Positions 53,460-64,000 of a DNA stretch of 64,000 nt are shown here, piece after piece; the first letter of the stretch is position 1; each line of letters opens with the position of its first letter. A program made the translations under genes and the position numbers. The notes below the pieces were generated by a model. The model was not told the origin of the DNA and did not search any database. It worked only from the letters and a program-made list of their open reading frames with translations. The stretch is from Bermanella sp. WJH001. Lineage in GTDB: Bacteria > Pseudomonadota > Gammaproteobacteria > Pseudomonadales > Oceanobacteraceae. The DNA is taken from contig NZ_JASJOO010000006.1 of assembly GCF_030070105.1 (NCBI RefSeq), positions 186,001 through 250,000 on the forward strand, given 5' to 3'.

Positions 53460-54974
53460 ATGACTGTGATCAAGCAAGAAGATCTGATCCAGAGTGTTGC
53501 TGATGCCCTTCAGTATATTTCTTATTACCACCCATTGGACTTCATCAAAGCGATGGAAGAAGCCTACGAGAAAGAAGAGAGCCAAGGCGCTAAAGACGCC
53601 ATCGCTCAAATTCTAATCAACTCTCGTATGTGTGCCATGGGTCACCGCCCAATTTGTCAGGATACCGGTATTGTTACTGTATTTTTGACCATTGGTATGG
53701 ACGTTAAATTTGAAGACGCCACTATGGATGTAGAAGCCATGGCCAATGAAGGCGTGCGTCGTGCTTATTTGCTGCCTGATAACATTTTACGTGCATCGGT
53801 ATTAGCCGACCCAGACGGTAAGCGCACTAATACCAAAGACAATACTCCTGCGGTTATTCATACCAAGCTAGTTCAAGGTAACACTGTTGATGTACACGTG
53901 GCTGCAAAAGGCGGCGGCTCTGAGGCCAAGTCTAAGTTTGCCATGTTGAATCCGTCTGATTCGGTTGTAGATTGGGTACTTGAGCAAATTCCTAAAATGG
54001 GTGCGGGCTGGTGTCCACCAGGTATGTTAGGCATAGGTATTGGTGGTACGGCTGAAAAAGCCATGATGATCGCCAAAGAAGCCTTGCTTGAACCAATTAA
54101 CATCAAAGAATTACAAGCTCGTGGTGCGCAAAATCGTTCAGAAGAATTGCGTTTAGAGCTATACGAAAAAGTGAATAAATTAGGTATTGGTGCACAAGGT
54201 CTAGGCGGTTTAACCACTGTGTTAGACGTTAAAGTTGCCGATTACCCAACACACGCGGCCAATAAACCCGTTGCTATCATTCCTAACTGTGCGGCTACGC
54301 GCCACGCGCACTTTGAGTTAGATGGTTCTGGTCCTGCTAAATTAGAACCGCCTAAGCTAGAAGATTGGCCTGAAATCACGTGGGAAGTAGGCGAAAGCGT
54401 ACGTCGTGTTGATTTAAACACCATTACTCGTGAAGAAATGAAAGACTGGAAGCCAGGGGAAACCATTTTGCTTAACGGTAAAATGCTTACCGGTCGTGAT
54501 GCCGCCCATAAACGTATGGTGGATATGATCGAAAAAGGCGAAGAGCTGCCAGTTGATCTTAAGAATCGTTTCATTTATTACGTGGGTCCGGTTGACCCAG
54601 TTCGTGAAGAAGTAGTTGGTCCTGCTGGCCCAACAACGGCAACACGCATGGACAAATTCACCCGTACCGTACTAGAAAAAACCGGTTTAATGGGCATGAT
54701 CGGTAAAGCCGAACGTGGTCAAATTGCCATTGATGCAATCAAGGACAATCAAGCGTCTTACTTAATGGCAGTGGGTGGTGCCGCTTATCTGGTATCACAA
54801 GCCATTAAAAACGCAGAAGTAGTTGGCTTTGCAGACCTAGGTATGGAAGCTATCTACGAGTTTGATGTTGTGGACATGCCAGTTACCGTTGCGGTTGATG
54901 TGAACGGTACTTCTGTTCATAAAACTGGCCCACAAGAGTGGTATGCGAAAATCAATGCGAAAGAAGTAAACTAA
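53460..54974 (+). CDS. fumA: Fumarate hydratase class I
   Basis: A 504-residue [4Fe-4S] fumarase of the citric acid cycle, interconverting fumarate and malate. The start at ATG 53460 is chosen over the TTG at 53445. Cluster cysteines are in RPICQDTGIV, the GWCPPGMLG stretch and IPNCAATRH. The C-terminal half carries GRDAAHKRM and a YYVGPVDPVREEVVGPAGPTTATRMD segment. Own terminator follows. Confidence 0.95.
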   Translation: MTVIKQEDLIQSVADALQYISYYHPLDFIKAMEEAYEKEESQGAKDAIAQILINSRMCAMGHRPICQDTGIVTVFLTIGMDVKFEDATMDVEAMANEGVRRAYLLPDNILRASVLADPDGKRTNTKDNTPAVIHTKLVQGNTVDVHVAAKGGGSEAKSKFAMLNPSDSVVDWVLEQIPKMGAGWCPPGMLGIGIGGTAEKAMMIAKEALLEPINIKELQARGAQNRSEELRLELYEKVNKLGIGAQGLGGLTTVLDVKVADYPTHAANKPVAIIPNCAATRHAHFELDGSGPAKLEPPKLEDWPEITWEVGESVRRVDLNTITREEMKDWKPGETILLNGKMLTGRDAAHKRMVDMIEKGEELPVDLKNRFIYYVGPVDPVREEVVGPAGPTTATRMDKFTRTVLEKTGLMGMIGKAERGQIAIDAIKDNQASYLMAVGGAAYLVSQAIKNAEVVGFADLGMEAIYEFDVVDMPVTVAVDVNGTSVHKTGPQEWYAKINAKEVN

Positions 54975-54998
54975 GTTTAATCGATGCGTTGATGAATT

Positions 54999-55022
54999 AA
55001 GGGGCTTCGGCCCCTTTTTTTA
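54999..55022 (+). terminator. Terminator of fumA
   Basis: AGGGGC and GCCCCT with a TTCG tetraloop, followed by seven T. Confidence 0.93.
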
Positions 55023-55045
55023 TGGGTGAATTATGAGGAGCAGTG

Positions 55046-55381
55046 ATGTTAACGGATTTACATTGTGAAATTTGTAATCGTGACTCGGTCAAAGTAACCG
55101 AGCAAGAGTGCGCTGAGTATTTAAAGTTTTTGCCTCACTGGCAAATAATTACAGAGAATAATGTACAAAAATTACGCCGTGAATTTAAATTTACTACATA
55201 TCAAGCAGGATTGAACTTTACCAATCAAGTGGCCGCGTTAGCAGAAGATGAAAACCACCATCCCGATCTGATATTGCAGTGGGGGCGCGTCACGGTAATA
55301 TGGTGGACACATTCGATAAATGCTTTGCATAAAAATGATTTTATTTTAGCGGCTAAAACCGATGTTTTATATCAAGATTAA
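55046..55381 (+). CDS. phhB: Pterin-4a-carbinolamine dehydratase
   Basis: A 111-residue enzyme that dehydrates 4a-hydroxytetrahydrobiopterin. The active motif EDENHHPDLILQWGRVTVIWWTHSINALHKNDFILAAKTD has both His and the later His of the family. A GAGGAG ribosome site precedes the ATG. Phenylalanine hydroxylase (phhA), its usual partner, is not in the window; the family also assists molybdopterin or ubiquinone steps in some bacteria. Ends 4 bases into a convergent gene. Confidence 0.9.
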   Translation: MLTDLHCEICNRDSVKVTEQECAEYLKFLPHWQIITENNVQKLRREFKFTTYQAGLNFTNQVAALAEDENHHPDLILQWGRVTVIWWTHSINALHKNDFILAAKTDVLYQD

Positions 55382-55722
55382 CGGCTGAGCCGAATGGTAC
55401 TTACTCTTAACACCCTGCCTTCACAGCCGTTGGTGATAATGGCCAGCGGCAAGCGGCTCTTGAAAGCCTCAAGGGCTAACAAAAAACGCCTTTGTGCCAC
55501 CGCATCATATTCACTGTAAACCCGATAAACATTGGAAGGCTTGCCACCGCAGTTGTGAATTTTATTACTTGAATGGATATCAAACGGAGCTTCTTCGTCA
55601 TCTTCGCGCTGCTCTAAGGCACTTACCACTAATCCCTCCACAATTTGATCGCTCGACCAAGATATGGCCGAAACTGTGCACATTAGCAGTGAGCAAATAA
55701 ATATGCGTAATGACATTATCAT
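55378..55722 (-). CDS. Small secreted hypothetical protein with Cys pair
   Basis: 114 residues with a signal peptide (MIMSLRIFICSLLMCTVSAISWS). The mature domain has IHNCGGKPSNVYRVYSEYDAVAQRRFLLALEAFKSRLPLAIITNGCEGRVLRVSTIRL, with two cysteines placed for a disulfide and an alpha/beta pattern. No family recognised. Its promoter region is shared with the divergent motor-like operon at 55.8 kb, which may or may not be functional linkage. Confidence 0.65.
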   Translation of the reverse strand: MIMSLRIFICSLLMCTVSAISWSSDQIVEGLVVSALEQREDDEEAPFDIHSSNKIHNCGGKPSNVYRVYSEYDAVAQRRFLLALEAFKSRLPLAIITNGCEGRVLRVSTIRLSR

Positions 55723-55866
55723 CCTGTTTTAACTTTCTATTCTTATGTTGTGGCTATCGGCTTATTAACTAAAAACTAAAGCTTTTTCAAAACTAAACAT
55801 AGCGTGTGCTGATGCTTGGACTATGCTTTGTTTATAAGTGTATGGCGAAAATGGATGATGCCAAGG

Positions 55867-56967
55867 ATGAAGCATAATAACGGACTTTATTCATATAAAT
55901 ATGTAATTTTATCGGCACTATTTTTTATAGTTTGCGCCATATATTCGTCATATTCTGTGTCTGAAACGCGAGTTGTCACATCGGATGTTCCTGGTTTTGG
56001 CTTACCGCCTACCATGTATGCTGGTTTTTCTCGGCTTCTTGATGACGAAAGTATTTTAGTACCAGAAGAATTGTTAGACGTTGATAAAAATATCAAACGC
56101 ATTGCCTTTTATTTTAATGGCGATCGCCTTCACCGAAAAATCCCCAAACAAGTCCACCTGATGATCGAGAATAAACTACTTGGTAAGTTCATGGGCCTTG
56201 GTCGTTTTGAAGTGATCGACTGTATTGAATGCCGCACCACTCGAGTGAACTTTGAAGATTCCCGCATGCTCATTAGTCAAAGTGCTCAAAGCAACCAAGA
56301 TTTGCGTAATTTATCCAAAGAAGTGCGTGCCGATGCCTTCCTGTTATGGAGTGCCAGTGTGCACGAAGAAAAATTCACCATAAATTTACGTCTAGTCAGT
56401 GCAAAAAGTAACGAACTGGTTTGGTTAAAAGAATACGCGAAAAAAACAACCCGTGAGCAAGAAGAGCTTGAATTTGAAAGCATTGAATTAGAAATGGTGG
56501 TCAGCTCTTGGGGGCTGGCGGCTGAACGAGATGGTGTGGGGGCAGTAGAGGATGCGTCACTCAGTGGTGTAACTGGGTTTGGTATCCGTCGCCGCGAGTA
56601 CACCACGTTAAATAAAGATGTGGAATACAGCTTGGGGGTTGAATACTTCCGTAACTTTTCAAGTACCGATGAATTTAATATCAGCGGTTTTAATTTAGAA
56701 GGGCGAATTTTTGTCAACATTTCAGCGTTGAAAGACTGGGTAAATACCAAGGCCTATGTGGGTATTGGCCAAGCATTTTTTAGTGGCAGCCACGGCTTAA
56801 TGATGAAGTTTGGATTGGAGTTTCCCTTTGTGACCAACGGCTTTATGGCCATAGGAGCTGTGTATTTAGTCAAAGAAGAAGTGGAATGGGATAGCAACTC
56901 AGATTATGAGGACAGCTCAGAGTTTGGTGGTGCAGGTTTAGATTTAACACTTGGCTATCGCTTTTAA
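55867..56967 (+). CDS. Putative outer-membrane protein with CsgG/FlgT-like domain (motor operon gene 1)
   Basis: The start is uncertain: ATG 55867 gives MKHNNGLYSYKYVILSALFFIVCAIYSSYS, a signal-like N-terminus; the frame opens at 55816. Residues about 80-190 (IKRIAFYFNGDRLHRKIPKQVHLMIENKLLG...GRFEVIDC...VRADAFLLWSASVHEEKFTINLRLVSAKSNELVWLKEY) have the pattern of CsgG/FlgT/TolB-N-like domains found in outer-membrane assemblies. The last 120 residues alternate polar and aromatic residues and end GGAGLDLTLGYRF with terminal Phe, the sign of an outer-membrane barrel. Ten bases before the next gene. The family call rests on pattern only. Confidence 0.6.
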   Translation: MKHNNGLYSYKYVILSALFFIVCAIYSSYSVSETRVVTSDVPGFGLPPTMYAGFSRLLDDESILVPEELLDVDKNIKRIAFYFNGDRLHRKIPKQVHLMIENKLLGKFMGLGRFEVIDCIECRTTRVNFEDSRMLISQSAQSNQDLRNLSKEVRADAFLLWSASVHEEKFTINLRLVSAKSNELVWLKEYAKKTTREQEELEFESIELEMVVSSWGLAAERDGVGAVEDASLSGVTGFGIRRREYTTLNKDVEYSLGVEYFRNFSSTDEFNISGFNLEGRIFVNISALKDWVNTKAYVGIGQAFFSGSHGLMMKFGLEFPFVTNGFMAIGAVYLVKEEVEWDSNSDYEDSSEFGGAGLDLTLGYRF

Positions 56968-56977
56968 GGAATAAAAT

Positions 56978-57607
56978 ATGAAAACCATTTTATTGCCAGT
57001 CTTGATCTCAATTAGCGTTTTAGCTGGCTGCTCCATTGAGCAATTTGCTATGGAAAAAGACCCCTTTGTGGCGCAAAAGCCAGATAAAGACGTGGACCCC
57101 TTAACCGTAGACAGTGCCGAATACGCAAAAAATAATCATGGTCTAGTGAATATTCACCGCCATGGCCCAGGCTATGATGTGATGATGATGTTAAATGCGG
57201 GTGAGAGTGACATTATTTTTAGCATGGATTTACCAGTCGGTGGTGAAACCTATATGCCTGAAATATCCGAGCAAATGAAAGCCCAGCGTGAAAAAGGAAA
57301 AGCGCCAGATAGCATTGAAGAAGAAAAAGATTTCTTTAACGAAAAAGCACTTTCATTATTTTCAGATGCCACCAAACATATGTTAAGTGCCCAAGCCTTG
57401 TTTTATCGTAAGTCCTACTGGAAAGCATTAGAAGAAACCAATAAAGCCATGTCACTGGTGCCATCGTCTGCGCAAGCTCATGCCCTGAAGGGCAGTATCT
57501 ATTACAAGATGGGCAGAAAAAAAGACGCCAAGGTTTCTTGGCAGCAAGCATTACAATTAGACCCTTCTTTAACGGACGTTAAAGAGAGTTTGAAACTCGT
57601 GAAGTAA
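56978..57607 (+). CDS. TPR lipoprotein (motor operon gene 2)
   Basis: 209 residues with a lipoprotein signal (MKTILLPVLISISVLAGC, lipobox LAGC). The middle has YDVMMMLNAGESDIIFSMDLPVGGETY. The C-terminal 85 residues form at least two TPR units (LFYRKSYWKALEETNKAMSLVPSSAQAHALKGSIYYKMGRKKDAKVSWQQALQLDP). TPR lipoproteins commonly serve as pilotins or scaffolds for envelope machines. Nine bases before the FliF-FliG-like gene, in the same tight operon. Confidence 0.75.
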   Translation: MKTILLPVLISISVLAGCSIEQFAMEKDPFVAQKPDKDVDPLTVDSAEYAKNNHGLVNIHRHGPGYDVMMMLNAGESDIIFSMDLPVGGETYMPEISEQMKAQREKGKAPDSIEEEKDFFNEKALSLFSDATKHMLSAQALFYRKSYWKALEETNKAMSLVPSSAQAHALKGSIYYKMGRKKDAKVSWQQALQLDPSLTDVKESLKLVK

Positions 57608-57616
57608 GGGGCATCT

Positions 57617-59557
57617 ATGTTGAGACAATATTTATTAGTAAGCCTTGCTCTAATTAGTATTTCGCTAATGGTTCAAGGAGCGAATAGTCCGGTAGAAGTG
57701 CAAACCAAAACCGACGACCTTGAAGAGATTCAATTAAAATCCCGCTTAGAAGAAAGCTTGGCTCGCGATATACAATCTTACTTAGGGCATAACCGCTTTA
57801 TTGTGAATGTGAATGTAAGGCTTGAAAAAATACGTCAGGTGATCAAGAAAAAAAATAAACCAGAAACTAAACCTAATAAGGCATATCAGCCTACTTTTTT
57901 ACCAAAGTTAACCTTTCCTAATTCGGTTGAATCAGATGACTCGGAACAAGTGGAAAGCCTGCCTGGTTTGCCGTTTGTTGATATTCCTGGTGATAAAGAA
58001 AAAGACGCAGAGCTTCAGTTTATGCGTGAGCAAATTGAACGCCTTCAAAATGAGCAGCGTCAGCCTAGGTGGCAAAACGGTGAAGGTGATGATGAGAATG
58101 GTAATGGCTCAACGGAGGAAACCGTAGGCGTATTTAATCGCATTGCAAAATTAAAAGTGACCCTTGCGGTTGAAGAAAGTATTAGCTCTGAGCAAGAGGC
58201 TTTTTTAAGAAATCTTGTTTATCAAAAAGCGGCGTTAAATGATTTACGTGGTGATGAATTAAAGATTGTTAAAACACAATTTTCTGCCTTACCCATCAGC
58301 GAAAAAGAAATGGCTAATTTGGCCTCCCCTTATACAGATGAGGCTGCACCTGCTCAAAGCTGGATGGATGAAAATTTTAACGCGCTATTATTAGGCTTGT
58401 TGAGTCTGCTTGCTTTGTTGTTAATTAGTTTGATTATTTTGTCGTTACGTAAAAAGAATAAACCTAATGATTTACCAGCGGCCATACCTGTGCCTAAGGA
58501 ACTCAGCGCTGAAAACCCCAAGCCAGCAGAGCAAGAAGGCCCAGATAATAAACAGATAATGCAAAAAACACGTCAAGAGATTATCTCTTTAGGCTTGGGC
58601 CAGCCTCAACATGTGCAAGGCACCATGGATCAGTTGTTAAGCCAAGAAGAAAAAATCCCAATGGCGGCCTCTATTTACAAGGTATTAGGGCGCAGTTTAT
58701 TTCGTTCTATTTTTCCTAATGTGGAACAACTGCAACTGCAAAGTATCATGGCTCATTTAGCGGATCAGGCTCCTGATGAAGACCAGCAATTTCAAGATAC
58801 CCAAGACTTTTATCAGTTGTTGCAAAAAGCGGTGCAAGAAACAGATGAAGTGAAATCTCATCCGTTTGAATTTTTAGGTAAGTTAAACGACAGCCAAGTG
58901 CTGTATTTGATGCAGCATGAAGATGCACGTATCCAGGCTTTAGTGATTAGTCAGTTGCAAGCACAACAAGCTGCAAGGGTTTTAAATCGAATCAATGAAA
59001 AACGCCAAGCCCAAGTGATTGCCGAACTTGGCCAGTTTGAAACCTTCCCTCTTGATACCTTTAAGGATGTAGCAGATCGCTTAGCAAAAGCGGCACTTAA
59101 GGTTCCAAGCTTTGAAAATGTAAACGCTGATGGCCTACACATGCTGATGAATATGTTAGATAACATGAATTCAACAGAAGAAAACAAAGTGCTAAAACGT
59201 TTAAAACAAGATAAGCCCGATACCTTTTATAAATTGCGCCAACAATATTTTACCTTTGCGGATATTGCTAAAACACCAAGGCAAATTCTTAGTAATGCCT
59301 TACGTGAAGTGGAACGTAGTTTTATTGGGCGTGCCATTTGCGGCACACCGGATGAGTTTAAAATCCATGTTTTATCCTCGCTTACACCAAAACTCAAAGC
59401 TTTAGCGCAAGAAGATCTTAAACGCTATGAGGGACGAATAGCAGCAAAAGACATTGAACCAGCCCGTAAAGCCATTGTGCATAAACTGCGTGAGTACATT
59501 CATACGGGTAAATTTTCGATGGATGAGTTGCAAGCTAAAAAGCAGGCTGAATCATGA
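57617..59557 (+). CDS. FliF-like and FliG-like fusion protein (motor operon gene 3)
   Basis: 646 residues. Signal-like segment 1-21. Residues about 35-70 (LEESLARDIQSYLGHNRFIVNVNVRLEKI) and about 170-220 (NRIAKLKVTLAVEE..., LNDLRGDELKIVKTQF) match the two halves of the FliF ring-building motif RBM3, split by a disordered, coiled-coil-bearing insert. A membrane segment at 254-276 corresponds to the second FliF helix. After a linker, residues about 310-640 follow FliG: HPFEFLGKLNDSQVLYLMQHEDARIQALVISQLQ (middle domain) and ALREVERSFIGRAICGTPDEFKIHVLSSLTPKLKALAQEDLKRYEG...ARKAIVHKLREYIHTGKF (torque domain). In flagella these are two proteins. Overlaps motA by 4 bases. Confidence 0.8.
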   Translation: MLRQYLLVSLALISISLMVQGANSPVEVQTKTDDLEEIQLKSRLEESLARDIQSYLGHNRFIVNVNVRLEKIRQVIKKKNKPETKPNKAYQPTFLPKLTFPNSVESDDSEQVESLPGLPFVDIPGDKEKDAELQFMREQIERLQNEQRQPRWQNGEGDDENGNGSTEETVGVFNRIAKLKVTLAVEESISSEQEAFLRNLVYQKAALNDLRGDELKIVKTQFSALPISEKEMANLASPYTDEAAPAQSWMDENFNALLLGLLSLLALLLISLIILSLRKKNKPNDLPAAIPVPKELSAENPKPAEQEGPDNKQIMQKTRQEIISLGLGQPQHVQGTMDQLLSQEEKIPMAASIYKVLGRSLFRSIFPNVEQLQLQSIMAHLADQAPDEDQQFQDTQDFYQLLQKAVQETDEVKSHPFEFLGKLNDSQVLYLMQHEDARIQALVISQLQAQQAARVLNRINEKRQAQVIAELGQFETFPLDTFKDVADRLAKAALKVPSFENVNADGLHMLMNMLDNMNSTEENKVLKRLKQDKPDTFYKLRQQYFTFADIAKTPRQILSNALREVERSFIGRAICGTPDEFKIHVLSSLTPKLKALAQEDLKRYEGRIAAKDIEPARKAIVHKLREYIHTGKFSMDELQAKKQAES

Positions 59558-60351
59558 TTAGCTTTAGTACGTTAATTGGCATAACCGCAGGTATTGGCTT
59601 ATTTATTATGGCCATTATCAGTAGCACTGATAATTACATGATGTTTATCAGTCTTGCCAGCGCCATGATGGTGATTGGTAGTACCTTTGCAGCGTCGTTG
59701 ATTAGCTTTAGTTTTTTAGAGGTGATGCATGCCATCAAAGCCATGTTTCAAACATTAGCGGCAAGTCGAACCACCCAAGGGCATTTACGTGACTTAGTAA
59801 AACGCTTTGTGGAATTTAGTCGTATTTATCGTGACGGCGGTATTTCTGCCCTTGAGGACAGTTTAACCAAGCAAGAGAAAAAAGATGAATTTCTGGCGTT
59901 AGGTTTGGAGCTAATGGGTTCGGGTTACAAGCAAAGTGATATTCGCGTGATTATGGGGGATGCCATGGACAGTCATTGGCAGCGCCAAAGTTTAGAAGGC
60001 AAAATCCTCAATACCATGGGAGTGTATGCACCGGGCTTTGGCATGGTGGGTACAATCGTAGGCTTGATCATCATGCTTGATAACATGGGTGATGATATGG
60101 CGAACTTGGGTAAGGGTCTTGCCTTGGCGTTAATCACCACCTTGTATGGTGTGTTATTGGCCAATTTGTTATTTAAACCCACCGCTGCCCAGGTGACCGA
60201 AAAACAAGAGCAGGAATATTTCCGTAATCAACTGATCACAGATGGGTTTGTATTGCTGGCCGAAAAGAAAGATGCCCTTGTGATGCAAGACCGTCTCAAC
60301 GCTTATGTTAAACCCACTAAGCGCTTTACCATAGTTGAAGCCAATGAGTGA
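59554..60351 (+). CDS. motA: MotA/PomA-like stator protein (motor operon gene 4)
   Basis: 265 residues with four membrane segments. The cytoplasmic loop RDLVKRFVEFSRIYRDGGISALEDSL matches the rotor-contact loop of MotA. GVYAPGFGMVGTIVGLIIMLDNM contains the conserved Pro-Gly of the third segment, and the fourth ends ANLLFKPTA, with the second conserved Pro. With MotB it forms an ion channel that converts ion flow into torque. The ion cannot be told. Its start overlaps the FliF-FliG-like gene (ATGA) and its end overlaps motB by 8 bases. Confidence 0.92.
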   Translation: MISFSTLIGITAGIGLFIMAIISSTDNYMMFISLASAMMVIGSTFAASLISFSFLEVMHAIKAMFQTLAASRTTQGHLRDLVKRFVEFSRIYRDGGISALEDSLTKQEKKDEFLALGLELMGSGYKQSDIRVIMGDAMDSHWQRQSLEGKILNTMGVYAPGFGMVGTIVGLIIMLDNMGDDMANLGKGLALALITTLYGVLLANLLFKPTAAQVTEKQEQEYFRNQLITDGFVLLAEKKDALVMQDRLNAYVKPTKRFTIVEANE

Positions 60352-61024
60352 TAAGGCCTACAAACGAGGTTTAAGACGTCGCCGGGCCACGTTTGATGCC
60401 GATGGTGAAGGCTGGTTGGTCACCTATGCGGATGCCATAACCTTGTTATTGGCGTTTTTTGTTATGATTCTTTCAGTGTCTGACTTAAACCAAGGCAAGA
60501 TAGAGGCATTAAAAGAAGGCTTGGCCAGTATTATTTCAGGCAAGCAAGCCGAAACCCCGTTTAACGATATTAAAGATGCGCTTAATGACATTGTTGCGCA
60601 GCACGATATGCAAGATAACGTGACGGTGGATATCGACATGAAAGGGGTAAGGGTAGAGTTCTCAAACTTCTCTCTTTATCAATCCGGCAGTGCCGCCATC
60701 AAGCCTGAAGCCTTGCCCATGCTGGCAGAGGTTAGCAAGGTCATCAAAGATACCAGTTCAGCCACCCATTTGATTGAAATCGAAGGCCATACTGATGATG
60801 TGCCCATCAGCACAGAGCGTTTCCCCTCAAATTGGGAGCTAAGCGCCTCACGTGCCAGCAATGTGGTGAAATACCTCATGGGTAAAGGTGTTAATAAGGA
60901 GCGCTTAAAGGCTTCTGGTTACGCAGATTCTCGTCCTAAGGCTAAACTTGAAGAAGGACAGGCCTTCACAGAAGAAGACAGGGCGGCAAATCGGCGTGTG
61001 GTGATTTATGTTCGCCGCTTCTGA
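60344..61024 (+). CDS. motB: MotB/PomB-like stator protein (motor operon gene 5)
   Basis: 226 residues from ATG 60344. N-terminal GWLVTYADAITLLLAFFVMILSVSDL carries the channel helix with the ion-binding Asp in the YAD motif. Then a plug/linker helix and an OmpA-like peptidoglycan-binding domain (LIEIEGHTDDVPISTERFPSNWELSASRASNVVKYLMGKGV...GYADSRPKA...NRRVVIYV). It should anchor the stator to the cell wall. Last gene of the operon; about 160 bases separate it from pyrG. Confidence 0.92.
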   Translation: MSDKAYKRGLRRRRATFDADGEGWLVTYADAITLLLAFFVMILSVSDLNQGKIEALKEGLASIISGKQAETPFNDIKDALNDIVAQHDMQDNVTVDIDMKGVRVEFSNFSLYQSGSAAIKPEALPMLAEVSKVIKDTSSATHLIEIEGHTDDVPISTERFPSNWELSASRASNVVKYLMGKGVNKERLKASGYADSRPKAKLEEGQAFTEEDRAANRRVVIYVRRF

Positions 61025-61097
61025 GGCCCATTTATCAGGGTGTAACGAGAAAGTTTGTAAAAATATGTGTATATGCCTGAATATGGGGCAATCTTAA

Positions 61098-62813
<1,716 letters not shown>

Positions 62814-62836
62814 ATTTTTACGATTAACGATTTTGA

Positions 62837-64000
<1,164 letters not shown>

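Noticed and set aside
55816..61024. A Zorya-type phage defence operon
   Set aside because: MotAB-like proteins occur in Zorya, but ZorC, ZorD or ZorE helicase/nuclease genes are absent, and the FliF-FliG-like fusion and outer-membrane genes do not belong to that system.

Overview
The window looks like a chromosomal stretch of a marine-type gammaproteobacterium of the Oceanospirillales kind (a relative of Bermanella or Oleispira is my guess, not shown). The basis is the set of conserved blocks (dnaE-accA-tilS, fdxA/mutS, recA-recX, alaS-lysC-csrA-tRNA, pyrG-eno), all syntenic with the pseudomonad/oceanospirillad neighbourhood, together with a lipase/foldase pair and AT-leaning codon use. In Pseudomonas pyrG follows tilS directly; here about 49 kb lie between them, so the neighbourhood has been rearranged.

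Layout. 0-6.4 kb: a TonB-like gene cut by the left edge, a Nudix hydrolase, ychJ, a DUF3549 gene, cobS, a yqcC-like gene, a DnaA-box-rich gap, a small membrane coiled-coil protein, a seven-repeat RCC1-like lipoprotein and a DUF1499 protein. 6.4-12.2 kb: dnaE, accA, tilS. 12.2-19.5 kb: two DEAD-box helicases (DeaD type and RhlE type), a periplasmic solute-binding protein, an MBL-fold hydrolase, an unannotated CsrB/RsmZ-like small RNA with a strong terminator, a DUF3429 protein and a GFA-family gene behind a consensus LexA box. 19.5-23 kb: fdxA (with a duplicated 3' end) and mutS. 23-27.5 kb: two tandem copies of a secreted-protein unit separated by a REP-associated (Y1/RAYT) transposase element that has destroyed the genes at both junctions. 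28-34 kb: Mn-type pyrophosphatase, lipase and its foldase with a terminator-like hairpin between them, radD, and a second solute-binding protein. 34.5-45.3 kb: recA (LexA box), recX, two small genes, type II NADH dehydrogenase, a three-gene envelope cluster, alaS, lysC, csrA, tRNA-Ser(GCT) and two tRNA-Arg(ACG).

45.2-48.4 kb is an accessory region beside the tRNAs. It holds tRNA-Arg-like fragments, several diverged copies of a roughly 250 bp structured repeat, an orphan gene ending in an integron attC-like sequence, a perfect 30 bp palindrome, and twelve perfect copies of a 7 bp repeat that abut the stop codon of maf.

48.4-64 kb: maf (YceF type), sodB, a coiled-coil membrane protein, an acyl-CoA dehydrogenase-like protein, two tandem secreted paralogs ending in the same STPRP motif, a DUF2846-like lipoprotein, class I fumarase and phhB. 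Then comes the most unusual locus: a tight five-gene operon (about 55.8-61.0 kb) coding for a putative outer-membrane barrel with a CsgG/FlgT-like domain, a TPR lipoprotein, a single polypeptide that joins a FliF-like ring-building part to a FliG-like rotor part, and MotA and MotB stator proteins. No export, rod, hook or filament gene lies nearby. The window closes with pyrG and a 3'-truncated eno. The csrA gene and the CsrB-like RNA probably form one post-transcriptional control circuit; recA and the GFA gene probably share LexA control.
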